Program-made: the position numbers and the translations under genes
Notes under the pieces: model-generated
Told to the model about the DNA's origin: nothing
Database searches by the model: none
Seen by the model: the letters and a program-made list of their open reading frames with translations, nothing else
Origin: Merluccius polli
Taxonomy: Eukaryota > Chordata > Actinopteri > Gadiformes > Merlucciidae
DNA: 64,000 nucleotides
Direction of reading: 5' to 3'
NCBI GenBank assembly: GCA_030340625.1
Contig: JAOPHQ010002876.1
Location: 65,001 to 129,000, forward strand
Part shown: positions 26,031-37,598 of the stretch, piece by piece
Position numbering within the stretch: the first letter of the stretch is position 1
Layout of the letters: each line of letters opens with the position of its first letter

Positions 26031-26231
26031 TGTAGAACATTTGTATTGTTATCTTATGTTATTCTCCAAATGTTCAGATCGGTTCATCACCTGAAAAGAC
26101 ACACTGCGCATGCGCGTAGTCTGAAGAAAATACTGAATGACGGGCCTGCCCCAAGTTGCATGTAATGCGTTACGTTCACAAGTAAAAGCCACAAAACGGA
26201 TCCTGTGTCATGTGTCACACATCTTTCAACA
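26031..26231 (+). repeat. 3' LTR of the gypsy element
   Basis: 201 bp, 199 identical to the 5' LTR, followed by the CACAG target duplication. Confidence 0.95.
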
Positions 26232-26236
26232 CACAG

Positions 26237-27603
26237 GTTACTCATTAAGGAATGAGACATGATTCGGGGATTTGTAGGAAATGGTGTTCCGACTTTACAT
26301 AGTCGAATCTGATTCGTCAATTCTTGCCTAGTCGACTGATCGTCGAATCATGTTTTTTTCTCTTTTTTTGCTCATTGATCCATATTCTCATTTGCGACAT
26401 TGGCGGTGTGTTTTGGACTTCAGTCCAAAACAGACCGCCGCCGAACGGCGCGCGTCAAAACAGCCGCCCCTATTATTTTCTATGTTCACCCCCACACCGG
26501 CGGCGGCAGCGACGCCCCGCGACATTTCACGCCACTGTCCTATTTCACAGCGTCGCCGCGCGTCAAGCGCCGCCGAAAAGGCGCTTTTTTCTTTTCTTTT
26601 TTTGTTTTCTTCTGCTCCGGAGACGACTATTTATTCCTGTTGACGCGCCATATACAATTTTATTCATAAATAGTTATTTTAAAATGTTTCAGTCTTACAA
26701 AAGAAAAACAACATGGGGGGCTGGAGCTGAGTGGATGGACAAGGGCTTAGTGCAAGGGGAGGAGCCACCAAAATAAAGAAAATCAACTTAAACCACCCGA
26801 CATGCGTGACACACTCTTCCCAGGACACAGCAAACAGAGGGGGATACCACCACCTGGGCACCGGCACCGTCACCACCACCAGTCTCCAGCAACTAAAAAC
26901 AAACAAATTAGTGGGCAAATCAACCAACAAACGAAAAGGAAAACCAATTCATCGAATGTTAACAGAATCATCAATGACAGCCCACTTTAGCCATACAGTA
27001 ACAAAACAAAATGTAAATACTAAAATAATATAAATAATAATAATAATAATATTAATAAAATAATAATCAAATAAACACCATAACACACTCATTCACACAT
27101 GCACACATGGGGGCCAGACCCCAGTAAAAACACACGGGCGTGATAAAGAGTCAGAGCTGCTCTGAGGCCCGGTGTGGGCCGCAGACACCAGGCAGAGCTG
27201 AGCAACGTGGAGCAGAAGCGACCACGCAGCGGCACAAGGCAGCGTGGAGACAAAGTTTCAGCAGAAGCAACGTTTCACCGGAAACAAAGCACCGTGGAGA
27301 CAAGACTTCAGTAGGACAAAGCAGCAGCGACCCCAATCAGCTGATTGCACTTACTCCTGTTTAGGGACACACACCCACTCGCACAGGAGGGAGGGAGGGA
27401 GAGGACACCGGCCGCCGCTGGTGTTTACCAAGAAAAATACACCGCACATACGAGGAACATGTGGAGCAGCACGCAAGCAGTCGCCCTGACGGGCCAAACG
27501 ACCTTGGGCCCGGAAGTGACGCGTCAGTGACGACAGAGGCACAAGAGGAGGAGGGCGGCTTTTATACAAGTGACCTATAGATATATAGGAAGGCAGAGGG
27601 ACT
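26237..27603. other. Intergenic, probable old transposon debris
   Basis: Contains a TAGTCGACTGATCGTCGAAT motif of the kind found at ends of fish hAT-derived repeats (26,325). Then follow a GC-rich stretch with several short overlapping frames, an AT-rich (AAT)n patch near 27,030 and CA-rich sequence. No frame has a recognisable domain. Confidence 0.4.
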
Positions 27604-27775
27604 GGATAGTCGAGACAGGCGAAAGGTACTGGGTTCCATCCCCTATGTTTACACCACAGCCATACCTGTAGGTCATGTTTAGTTGAGCAAGAAAGTCTAA
27701 CCCCGTATACCTGCTTCTTAATGACCTGTAGCTGAAGTCACTGAACATCACTTTGGATTAAAGCGTCTGCTAAAT
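27604..27775 (+). mobile_element. tRNA-derived SINE
   Basis: Has a degenerate B-box-like GGTTCCATCCC, a GTTGAGCAAGAAAGTCTAACC block, and the 3' core CACTTTGGATTAAAGCGTCT followed by GCTAAAT. That core is shared by many fish V-SINE/HE-type elements. It directly abuts a hAT-like terminus at 27,776. Head boundary approximate. Confidence 0.7.
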
Positions 27776-28085
27776 CAGTGGTTCTCAAAGTGGGGTCCGG
27801 GGACCCCTGGGGGTCCAAGGGGTCTGCAAAATAATGACTAAAACTCAAACTACATAATTTCTCAAAAATAAAGAATGTCAAAATAAAACAAGCATGTAAT
27901 GCATGTTATTAATACATTTCCTGGCGAGTAATACAAGGATATAATAATATATTTTTTCAGGTCGCAAACTATAACAATGGCAGGGGGTCCTTGTAAATAT
28001 GTTTCCATTTCGTTCTCCCCTGTGCTAAATGACAACATAGGAAGTATCTCAGGTGATTGGATAATAAAATAAAAAAAATGTGGCA
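27776..28085 (+). mobile_element. hAT (Charlie-like) terminus and remnant
   Basis: CAGTGGTTCTCAAAGTGGGG followed by TCCGGGGACCCCTGGGGGTCC is the characteristic end of vertebrate hAT/Charlie-type elements. The matching opposite terminus was not found, so this is likely a truncated copy; the right limit is a guess. Confidence 0.55.
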
Positions 28086-28482
28086 AATGTAGTGAATCTA
28101 CGCTTTAACCAAATCTACGCTTAAACAAAACAGATTGTTTTGGTTACATATGAGTGAAGCAAAGCAATTCAGTCTCACGCCTGTTACATAACACATGGTC
28201 ACACTCACAACGCAACATTGGCTCATTAGCCAACTTTGAAACATAGGGCTATCGTAATAATAAATAACTTCCTCCTTGCACAGAAATACTTGTCACACCA
28301 TACAAACATGAACAGTGGTGGGCATTCGCTTTCTTCCAGGCTTCAACAATGATGACTCTGTATGTCCACGCAGGCGACAATTTCAACATCAATTGAACGC
28401 CGGTTTTCAACTGATCTCGCCTCTGACAGTTCTGACAGAATGTTATGATTAATGGCTCATTTGGACCTCTGCTGGGTGTTCG
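28086..28482. other. Intergenic, nothing recognised
   Basis: No gene or repeat recognised between the hAT remnant and the GT microsatellite. Confidence 0.4.
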
Positions 28483-28625
28483 TGTGTGTGTGTGTGTGCG
28501 TGTGCGCGCACATGTGTGTGTGTGCGTGTGTGTGTGCCTATGTGTGTGTGTGTGTGTGTGTGCATGTGTGTGCGCGCACATGTGTGTGTTTGTGCGTGTG
28601 CATGTGTGCATGTATGTGTGTGTGC
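28483..28625. repeat. Imperfect (GT)n microsatellite
   Basis: About 140 bp of GT with GC and CAT interruptions. Confidence 0.95.
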
Positions 28626-29149
28626 ATTAGGGAGGGATGAGAGGATGAAAAGAAACACAATTTTAAACATCCAAATTGTGATCGACCTTAAGAGACGCCA
28701 TACAGCAGGATGCCAGAAGAGCAACAAGAGGCATTGTGATGGCAATGGTTTCCACATCAGACCCGGTGTGGCGGATGAGCTCCCTCCATGATCTGGGTCA
28801 GAAATGAGAGCTATTGTGGCCCGGGTTGTGAGTCCTGGCTGCGGTCCTGGTGCCATGAGAAAGAAGCCTTTAGAGAGCGCTTCTTCTTAGACACGGAGGG
28901 TGGGGGTGGGGGGTGGGGCTTTACCATACATAAGACGAGCAAACCAACTGCCCGTGCAATTTGGCACCGTCCACACCAGATCATTTTCTTCCTTTTTTTT
29001 TTTTTGCTCGACATATACAAAGAATCTGCTATAGGAGCCATCGATTCATTTTCTTAGGCTAGTTATTTATTTCATTTTGCAGCTGGGTTAGAAAATAGTG
29101 TTTTTTAAGTGTTTTTTGGCCATAGGCTCCTTGTGAAACAGCGTGACCA
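28626..29149. other. Upstream region of the ch25h-like gene
   Basis: No exon recognised. Contains a G-rich stretch near 28,900 and a poly-T run at 28,994. A promoter for the intronless gene that follows would lie here, but no clear TATA box was seen. Confidence 0.4.
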
Positions 29150-30089
29150 ATGCTGCTGGAATCAGCCATGAGCACAAGCAGGCTGCTCGGCACCCAGGAT
29201 GCTTTGTCCTGGGCGCTGGAGCTCGGCGACGTGACCTCGGCTCTGCTCCCCGAAGGCTCGTTCCTGCAGCCGATCTGGGACTACCTCTACTGCAACCACC
29301 ACGGCCTCATGAGCAGCCCCTTGTTCCCCGTCGCCCTCTCCGTCTCCACCTACTTCTTCCTGGTGGGGCTGTACACCGGCCTGGACCTGCTGGCGCCCAC
29401 CTGGCCCTGCATCAGCCGCTACAAGCTCCATCCGCACCAATCCGTCACCGTGGCCGACATCCGCGCCACCCTGGGCGTCACGATCCGCAACCACCTGCTG
29501 TACATCCTCCCGGCGGCCTGTGGCCCAGTGGCTGTGGAGGCCGTCTCCCCCGCTGCCGCGTGACGCGCCCACCCTCTGGGAGTTCCTGCTGGGCATCGCC
29601 GGCTGCACCGTTGTCTTTGACTTCCAGTACTACCTGTGGCACCTGCTGCACCACAGGGTGCCCTGGCTGTACCGGACGTTCCACGCCGTGCACCACCAGT
29701 ACAGCCAGCCGTTCAGCCTGGTCACCCAGTACCTGTCCGGCTGGGAGCTGTTCAGCGTGGGCTTCTGGGCCACGGTGGACCCGGTGCTGCTGCGGTGCCA
29801 CTGTCTCACCACCTGGGGCTTCATGGTGTTCAACATCTACGTGTCCACTGAAGACCACTGCGGCTACGACTTCCCATGGGCCATGCATCGCCTGGTGCCG
29901 TTCGGCCTGTGGGGCGGCGCCCCAAAGCACGACACCCACCACCAGAGGCCCGGCACAAACTTTGCACCATTCTTCTCCCACTGGGACTGGCTCGGGGGAA
30001 CGAACACCGCCGCTGCCACCGCCCTCTCCGGAAACAACACCGCCGCCGCCACCGCTGCTGCTGAGGACGTTAAGGGGAGGAAAGACTGA
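29150..30089 (+). CDS. Cholesterol 25-hydroxylase-like protein, single exon, one frame break
   Basis: A membrane di-iron sterol hydroxylase of the fatty-acid-hydroxylase superfamily; relatives make 25-hydroxycholesterol in the ER. The frame starts MLLESAMSTSRLL, and the Met at 29168 is an alternative start. It has hydrophobic segments near SPLFPVALSVSTYFFLVGLY and in LLGIAGCTVVFDFQYYLW. Three His boxes are present: HLLHH (29640), HAVHH (29682) and HDTHH (29928). The conserved HRLVPFG lies between the second and third. One extra T at about 29519 shifts the frame after ...YILPAA; the part 5' of it (29150-29518) and the part 3' of it (29520-30089) otherwise align end to end with the family. The rest is fully open, so this is a sequencing error, a polymorphism or a very recent pseudogene. 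The C-terminus has an Ala/Thr-rich tail from GCC repeats. CH25H genes are intronless, so a retrocopy is not implied. Confidence 0.85.
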
Positions 30090-33000
30090 ATGAAGGATGG
30101 CTCCATCTTGTCCCTTAAATTACCTTTTCAAGCCCCTTCTGTACCATGTTGTATAGGTTCCAGTGGTTCTTATGAATGATCCTCCATTTTGCTTTCTTCT
30201 AATTCTAATGGCTTTGGCTTTGTTTTTTGTTGTTGTTTTTTGTACAAAGCACTGGAATTGGTTTGTTTTTGATTTTGCGTCTGGTAAGTGATTCAAATCA
30301 ATCCGCTTGTGTGTATATTTCAGTTAGATTGACGAATATAACTGTACAATACAAATTGATCTTTCATAGAGATTTTTTGCGTTTTAGCGTTACGTCATTT
30401 GTGTATGTATTCTCTCAGGTTGTATTTGTATTTGGCATACAATGCTTCATAAGCTATCTTCTGAGGAAAGGAAGAACTACTTACTGGAACCTGATGGTGG
30501 AAACTGAATTCCCCTCTCTGTGTTTTGCTCTGACTCATCAAGATGAGGCCTTTTAGTCATTAACAGAACGCTTATCTGTGAAAATTGCTATAGATACACA
30601 CATTAAACATATACTCTTTACTCTCACGCTAAGCGGTGTGGTCTTTCCTGCTCAACATGCATGAATAGACGTCCTAGCTGGTGACCAGTATGGGATGTGG
30701 GGAAAATACTAATTTATTTTGCCAACATGTGTATGAAAAGCTCTCATCAGCAAAAATATTTCTAAAATTCACAAAACAGGCACCGTTGTGATACATATTC
30801 TTCACCCATCATGCCAATCAATTAATTTGTCTACTTAATGTTGGTATTTGTTATTATTAATACAAACATATGCTTGTGTGATTTCTTCTAAAATGTATCT
30901 AACTGTCTTAACTATTTGCAGTTCATAATGATGATTGACGTCAACAATTTATTTGAAACCTTGTGTCAAATACATTTTTGAATACCAAATAGATATTTGA
31001 CTACCGGTATTATTTGATTGCTGAACCTTGATTTCATCAAAACATCTTTAGTGCATGATATGAAGTGCACGGATTTGGACAGCAGAGGTCGCTATCCAGA
31101 GGCTTGAGAAACAACCTTCTGCAGCTGCACAGCACGTTAGTATAGCGGAGGCAGGAAAAAACGGTTTCATGTTACCATTGTTACAGCTGTTGTTGACTCG
31201 TTCATCTTCATTCATCTTCATCTGTTCGACTTTCATTGAACGACTTAAAGAATAAAAACTCACACTAAGCCCTAGGGCCCTGATGTTGAAGCAAAGGGCC
31301 AGTCTTGCAGCCATGCAGTAGTAAAGTGTATCAAGTTCGTGTGGACATTTATTTGTTTTCTCCCTGCCCCCATTGGGCCACATTCCTTGCTTTGTGTTGG
31401 CTGTTAGTGGTGCACCAGATGGACTGGTTTTACATGTCCCTGTTTGAAGTGGGAGGGAAGCAGGCCGCACCCATCCAGGCTGTGTGTGCGTGTTAAAACA
31501 GTCCAACTTTAATAATATAAAGTAATAAATAATGCAATGTCAGGGTTTTTATTGGGTCCCTTGTGTACAGTGTTGCTCTGTCTGCCATCTGATCTGTTGC
31601 CATCTGATCTCCACCATAGAGACAACATGGCTGTCAATGCTCAACACCTCCATAACGCAAATTTTGCAACCAGTCTGAACTGTCACCAGTTATGCAAATG
31701 GCCGTTATGGCGGTAAATAATTTGTGACTCATTTAATGAATGTGTTTTTCAGAGGTCTGTGACAATGTGTTTGAAGAACCATGTTATGGCCCGTCCTTAT
31801 AGGCCTATAATAAAGTTTCTGAATCTTTTTTTATAATTAAATGTGTAGGCTTTATCAAATGTATTGCTCCTGAATATGGATATATTTCATTAAACATTAC
31901 ATTTTAATTCCTAAATCTTCCATCTTGATTTAACTTGCCAAAGCGACAAATGGTAAAGTAGGGGGAACTACAGACGTAGGGTGTATTTTTCTTCTCCGTG
32001 TCACCTGTTTTAAACAAAAAGGGAACCTAGACACTATGCCCTTTAAAGATATCCGATCACCACCACCCCCACACACACACTGGGCAAAACTAATGCAAAT
32101 GAATGTCATTGTGGCTCAGTCACATGACTCACGTCTCAGTGATACTTGTCCACTTCAGGTTCCAGAAAGGAGTATCTGTTCAACTGTCTATATTTATCTG
32201 ACTGAGTTTTTCTTGTCATGTTGATTACTGCTTACGTGCACTAGTACAGTGGCTAAATGCAACCAAAAAAAATGTTAGCCAATAATTCACCCGAAGAGAA
32301 GCGACCTGGGGTTGGGGTCAGTTCACTAGGTGGGGTCAATAATAGCCTCCTTATCAGCAGAAACCACATAAAGGCTTGGCCTTCCTTTTCACTCGAGCTG
32401 GATTTATTAACTCCAATACATCATCGATTCGCTGATTGTGTTTTAAAGGTTTTAGGATGACGGCACATTTGATTCTAATCTGCAATTCAAAATAAAAACA
32501 TACATCACAGATGACACAACTCCTAACACTATTTACATGCTATGCTTCACGATTCATTTCTGCTTGTTCAAAGAGGTTTTCGTGTACTTTGTAGACCAAC
32601 TTGTGGTCAGGCAGCACCGGCCATAGGATCAGTGGTAAAGGAAGCACATATTTAAACATATACAGTATTTAAATACTAAGCCTATGGAGCATGATAGAAA
32701 AAATACACAACACTGCAGCTACTTTATGTCACGATGGTTTCAGGACGTGAGGCCAGATGAGAAGATATGCTCTTGCCAATGGCCACACAGCATTCCAGGA
32801 ATGCCTTGTAAACGCCATGACTTCTGGTGGTGGACGCCTTGACAATCAGTTCAGTGACTCACTGCGCTACAACATGATGTGACATGTGACTTTTGCCCAA
32901 TAGTAGTTATGGTTTCATTGAAACCACATCCATCTGATGTCATCGTTTCATTACGAAAGGATGTTTATTATTAGCAAACAAGAATGGTTAAAATATTTGT

Positions 33001-33366
33001 CATCGCATTCACGATGGGACTGTTCAAACAGACAGGAATTGCCCTGAACTAAACAAGCCAAACATGAACATAGTCTTTTGAGTTCTTCTTTTTTCAACGT
33101 CATGTATTTCATAAAAATAAAAAAACTATATCTTGATAAAAATAAATAATATACATGGGCATCTCACATTGTACCCCTGAAAAGCCAATGAAAGTGAAAT
33201 GTTGGAGACTCCAAGTTGCGACACACAGTCGTATGGTGCTGGGATCACAGAAACACAAAGACCTAGAATATCTCCACAATAGTCCACATCGGTTACAACC
33301 ACGGCTCATATGTGGTTTTCAGGCTCTCTGCATTGACCTACAGTTCTTGCATAGTATATACATATA
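30090..33366. other. Intergenic, nothing recognised
   Basis: About 3.3 kb of AT-rich sequence, presumably including the ch25h-like 3' UTR (an ATTAAA at 30,601 is a possible polyA signal). Short frames lack motifs. No mobile element or RNA gene was recognised. Confidence 0.45.
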
Positions 33367-33390
33367 CCCCCCCCCCCCCCCCCCCCCCCC
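33367..33390. repeat. Poly-C tract
   Basis: About 24 C in a row, just downstream of the first receptor gene. Confidence 0.95.
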
Positions 33391-33513
33391 ATCAGAAACT
33401 CATCCTACACAGACCCACACTTCACAGTGTGCTCATCGCATCCTGGCTTCAGCGCACGGAGATAACATCAACGACGGCAGGCTATCGGTCGCTCCCCTCC
33501 TTTGCTCTTCCTC

Positions 33514-34983
33514 TCAACAGTTGCTGCTCTGCGTGTTCGAGTCCGAGACGTAGGAGTGGCCCTTCCGGGAGTACTTCATCGAGCTGAAGGACACGCGCAT
33601 CCGCTCCACGGTGCGACTGCTCCGACACAGCAGCGTGTTCCTCACGTGGTCGCGAAAGTCCTCCGACACAAAGTAGTAGATGAAGGGGTCCAGGCAGCTG
33701 TTGAGGCTGCTCAGGCACAGCGTGGTGACGTAGAAGCTGTACAGGTTGTTGACCTGGCTGTCCTTCAGCAGCGAGTAGTGCACCACCAGCATGATGTTGC
33801 TGGGCACGAAGCACAGCAGGAAGGTGACCAGCACCGTCGCGATGAGCAGCACCGCCCGCTGCCGGTTCTTCCCGGCCGCCCCGTCCTCCTCGCTGAGGCC
33901 CAGCGCGCGCAGCAGCAGGACGTAGGCCACCACGATGAGCACGCAGGGCACCAGGAACACCACCAGGGCCATGAACACAAAGTAGTAGAACGGGAACCGG
34001 ACGGACGGGAAGGGGTCCTGGCGGTCGTGGATGACGGTGACGTCGTGGCAGGTGGTGACGTTGGGGTGCTGGAGGCGCGCCGTGTGGTCGTAGAGGTACA
34101 GCGGCGTGGTGGTGAGCCAGATGAAGGCCCAGATACACACGCACACGATGAGGGCCATCTTGTTGTTCTTGCGCTGCTGGGACAGAGGGTGGGCCACGAC
34201 CCAGTACCGCTGCACACTCAGCGAGGCGATGAAGAGCACGGAGCAGTACATGTTGCCATAGAAGAAGCTGACCAAGACCTTGCACATCGCCTCTCCGAAG
34301 ATCCAGTCGTTGCCGTTCAGGTGGTAGTGGATCTTAAACGGGATCCAGATGACAAACAGCAAGTCCGCCAAGGCCAGGTTGGCCATGTAGATGGACGAGG
34401 GGTGCTTCTTCTTGGTCCTGAAGACGAACACGTAGATGGCCATGGCGTTGGTGGGCAGCGCCACGGCGAACACGAAGATGTAGACGACAGGGAGGAAGAC
34501 GGTGGTCAGACCACTGGTCAGGGCGTCCGACGTGGCCCGGTCCACGACCACCTGTCCAGAGTCATTGGGATCCACAAATCCAGCAAAACCCCTTCCTTTC
34601 CCTGTAGAAAAACAATTACAATCATCATCCCAGCTGCCTTTCTATGATATCCCACCCATGCACGCTGTAAGCTGACACCCATGTATGGATTTTAAGCACA
34701 CAATGACTGAAAACGACGACTAAGTTCAATCATTGTAAGTCATACTGACTGAAATCGACGACTAAGTTCAATCACTGTAAGTCAAAATGTGGGCCTAATT
34801 AAGACGTCATGATCATTGCGCAAGGGGGTGGTAATATATTTAAGGTCGCGGACGGCACAATAGGAAGTAAAATACAGAGTAGTGTTAAACAAAAAAAGGC
34901 CAAAAAGAAGAAACCTTACCTGGAATGGCGTTAGCCACCGTAATCCAACACGACAGCAACACGAACGTGTTCATCGCGGCCAT
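33514..34983 (-). CDS. f2rl1: Proteinase-activated receptor 2-like GPCR, gene 1, two exons
   Basis: Class A GPCR activated when a serine protease cuts its N-terminus and exposes a tethered ligand. Exon 1 (34983-34920) encodes a signal peptide, MAAMNTFVLLSCWITVANAIP. Exon 2 (34601-33514) encodes the rest; donor GTAAGG, acceptor CTACAG, phase 1; 383 aa in total. After the signal peptide comes KGR|GFAGFV, aligned with the KGR|ligand site of mammalian PAR2. There are seven membrane segments. TM3 ends in QRYW as in PAR2, not DRY. ECL2 has TTCHDVT, TM7 has DPFIYYF, and the C-tail is Ser-rich. The coding region is GC-rich, which yields a 381-codon antisense shadow frame. Its neighbour at 35,810 is a paralogue in the same orientation. 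No defect seen. Confidence 0.95.
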
Positions 34984-35693
34984 GCAGGTCCAATTCAGTA
35001 GATTTCACGACGCGTTTGATAATGAAGCTTTCCTTTCAACGTCGGTACTTATAAACACACGGTAGGACACCGCCACACCCAAAACCACGTAGCGGGCGGC
35101 CGACTCCAGACAGGACAGCCTACCTGCCCTACGTCATCCAGGTGGAGGTACCGCCCCCTTGCAAATGGCGTCACGTGACCTACTGCAGTTTCTGGGTCAT
35201 AGTGTAGCATGCTTGTGGTCGGTAGTAGTGGAGCCTGAGCTATGCTAAACTGTTAAGCACTTGTCTGTGTTGTAGACTAGCAATGGGTTAGCTTTAGTTC
35301 ATTTATAATACTAATTTATAATAATAACTAACTTAATAATAACTGACTTAATTGGGCGTGCTTGAAACTTGTTCTTGTGAAATCCTTAATTTTTCCTCAT
35401 TTGTGTTGACTATACCTGAAGATAAAATAAAGTAAAACAAAAGAAGCCAACTGAGTGAAGCAATCCATTTGATCATTGTGGGCATAATAATTTATTTACA
35501 AGCATACAATCTCACATACTAGACTGAAACAGTAACTGTTAAAAATACAGTAAAAATACATGTTGCCACATGTTAATTTACACACTAAACATGTAAAATT
35601 CCAGTGGGATGACACCTGGACTGGACCTGTCAAAAGTATTTTTCCGCGATACAAACTTGACATTTAACGTGACACCATACACAATACAAGCTT

Positions 35694-35699
<6 letters not shown>

Positions 35700-35740
<41 letters not shown>
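35700..35740. repeat. (CA)n microsatellite in receptor gene 2 3' region
   Basis: About 40 bp of CA. The counterpart in copy B is at 59127-59160 and is shorter. Confidence 0.95.
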
Positions 35741-35742
<2 letters not shown>

Positions 35743-35809
35743 AATACTTTCACACATCACTGTGTGAGGCAGCAACCAAACACCGCCGCCGTCTCCTCCC
35801 TCAGCGTGC

Positions 35810-37598
35810 TCAACAGCTACTGCTCCGCTTGCTGCCCGAGGAGATGGAGGTGGTGGTGGTGTTCTTCCTGGACTTGAGCGCGGTGAACGACACGCGCAGG
35901 CGCTCCGTCGTCCGCTGGCTGCGGCAAATGAGTGTGTTGCGCACGTGCTCCCGGAAGTCCTCCGAGATGAAGTAGTAGACGAAGGGGTCCACGCAGCTGT
36001 TGAGGCTGGCGAAGCACAGCGACACCACGTAGAAGCCGTAGCCGTTGTTGGTCCGCTGGGCCAGCAGCAGCGAGTAGTGCACCAGCAGCGCGACGTTGCT
36101 GGGGCCGAAGCACACCAGGTACATGACCAGCACGATGACGATCAGTGCCACCGCCTTGCGCCGCTGCCTAGCAATGGCCTCGTCCGTCATGGAGCTGCAC
36201 AGGACCTTGAGCATCTGCACGTACGCCACCACGCACACCACCGTGGGCACGAAGAAACCCAGCAGGCCCATGGTCAGGAAGTAGCCGGCCGCCATCGTCC
36301 GCTGGTCAGGCATGGTGACGTCGTGGCATGTGACCACTTTCATGTTGGAGAGCTCCACCGTTTGGTCGTACAGGTAGAGGGGCGTGGTGAGGACCCAGAC
36401 CGCCAGCCAAATGGCCACAGAGACGCCGACGCTCGTGGCGTTGCCCCGTCGTCGCTTGGATAACGGGTAAACGATTGCCCAGTAGCGCTGCAAGCTGATG
36501 CAGGTGATGAAGGCGATGGAACAGTACATGTTGGCGTAGAAGAACGCCACCAGGACCTTGCAGAGACCCTCGCCGTAGATCCAGTTGTTGCCGTTCAAGT
36601 GGTAGGCGATCTTGAGTGGGATCCAGACGACAAAGAGCAGGTCGCACAGTGCCAGGTTGGCCATGAAGATGGAGGACGGGTTCTTCTTCTTGGTCCGGAA
36701 TAGAAACACCCAGATGGCCAGGGCGTTGGTGGGCAGCCCCACGACGAACACAATGATGTAGACGATGGGGAGAAAGACAGTAGTCAGCCGACTCTCCAAG
36801 ACCATTTTACCGGTGAGGCTGACCTGAAATCCGGCCGGTGTCTCTGTACCAGAAAAGCCTTTATTCTCTGCTCGACCATCATCTAGATTCAAAAACAACA
36901 GAACAATGCAAACGTATTAACTTTATGTCCAAGCGAAGAAGTATTCCACTTCAACACATCGTTCACTGCCTTTGGTATAGCTTTGTTATCTTTATCTGTG
37001 GCTTGGAGGATGATAAGGTTTTCATCATCAGATTGTTTTTAAGTCCAAAAACGGCTCAAAACAGCATCCAACAACATAAAATACCCATAACGTATCACTG
37101 TCAAAAAGTAGGCTATATTAACATACATCTCAAAGTCTAGCTAATAAACTCTCTTGGAAAGCCTCAGAAATGAAGGGGACCCCAGATCACTAAGGTCCCT
37201 TCATTCAACTCATTACAGTCGCCGTATTGAGGACACGGTACGCGGACGCCGCCATTAATTACATCGCCTTGAAGGAAACCTACAGGAGGTCGCAATTCAT
37301 TTTTAATTCATTCAATTGTAATGCGACCTAAGATAATTTTCCCGATGCTTGATGCGCACCGCGTAACCCATAACAACACAATCAGCGGTCAAATCATTTA
37401 GACTCCTGCTGTCCCATCACTTGAATCAATAATGATGAAAATCAAGAGGTATTAGCCTTTTTTGGCCCAGTTTATAGTCTATACAGACTACGGTGGAAAG
37501 TATAAGTGACACTCACCATCATCAGTCACAGTAGAAGTTGATATCTTGAGGAAAACCCCCAGCAGCAGCACCGCCAGCTTAGAAACACGACCAGTCAT
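35810..37598 (-). CDS. f2rl1: Proteinase-activated receptor 2-like GPCR, gene 2, two exons
   Basis: A paralogue of gene 1 with the same two-exon structure. Exon 1 (37598-37517, signal peptide MTGRVSKLAVLLLGVFLKIS) and exon 2 (36882-35810) join in phase 1 (donor GTGAGT, acceptor ATCTAG) to encode 384 aa. The N-terminus reads DGRAENK|GFSGTE: cleavage after Lys35 would expose GFSGTE, close to GFAGFV of gene 1, while cleavage after Arg31 is also possible. It has QRYW at TM3, VVTCHDVT in ECL2, DPFVYYF in TM7 and a Thr/Ser-rich tail ending KRSSSC. Seven membrane segments, no defect. It lies in segmental duplication copy A; the counterpart in copy B is a pseudogene. It probably corresponds to one of the two f2rl1 genes of other teleosts, but I cannot say which. 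Confidence 0.95.

Larger units (their letters stand above)
21324..26231 (+). mobile_element. Complete young Ty3/gypsy LTR retrotransposon
   Basis: 4,908 bp. LTRs of 201 bp (21324-21524 and 26031-26231) start TGTAGAAC and end CAACA, and differ at only two positions. The target duplication CACAG is intact (21319-21323, 26232-26236). The gag-protease-RT-RNase H-integrase order is that of Ty3/gypsy, with no env frame. The sequence resembles fish elements annotated as K02A2.6-like. The structure says recent insertion, yet the pol frame is broken near 22,695 and 23,490, so it may have been mobilised in trans or mutated since. Confidence 0.95.

Noticed and set aside
29143..30093. 316-codon + frame over the ch25h-like gene
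   Set aside because: Out-of-frame shadow rich in Pro/Ser/Arg/Cys. The true frames carry the histidine boxes.
33502..34647. 381-codon open frame on + over receptor gene 1
   Set aside because: It is the antisense shadow of the GC-rich f2rl1 coding exon; its composition is Val/His/Gln-rich with no domain, while the minus strand encodes an intact GPCR.
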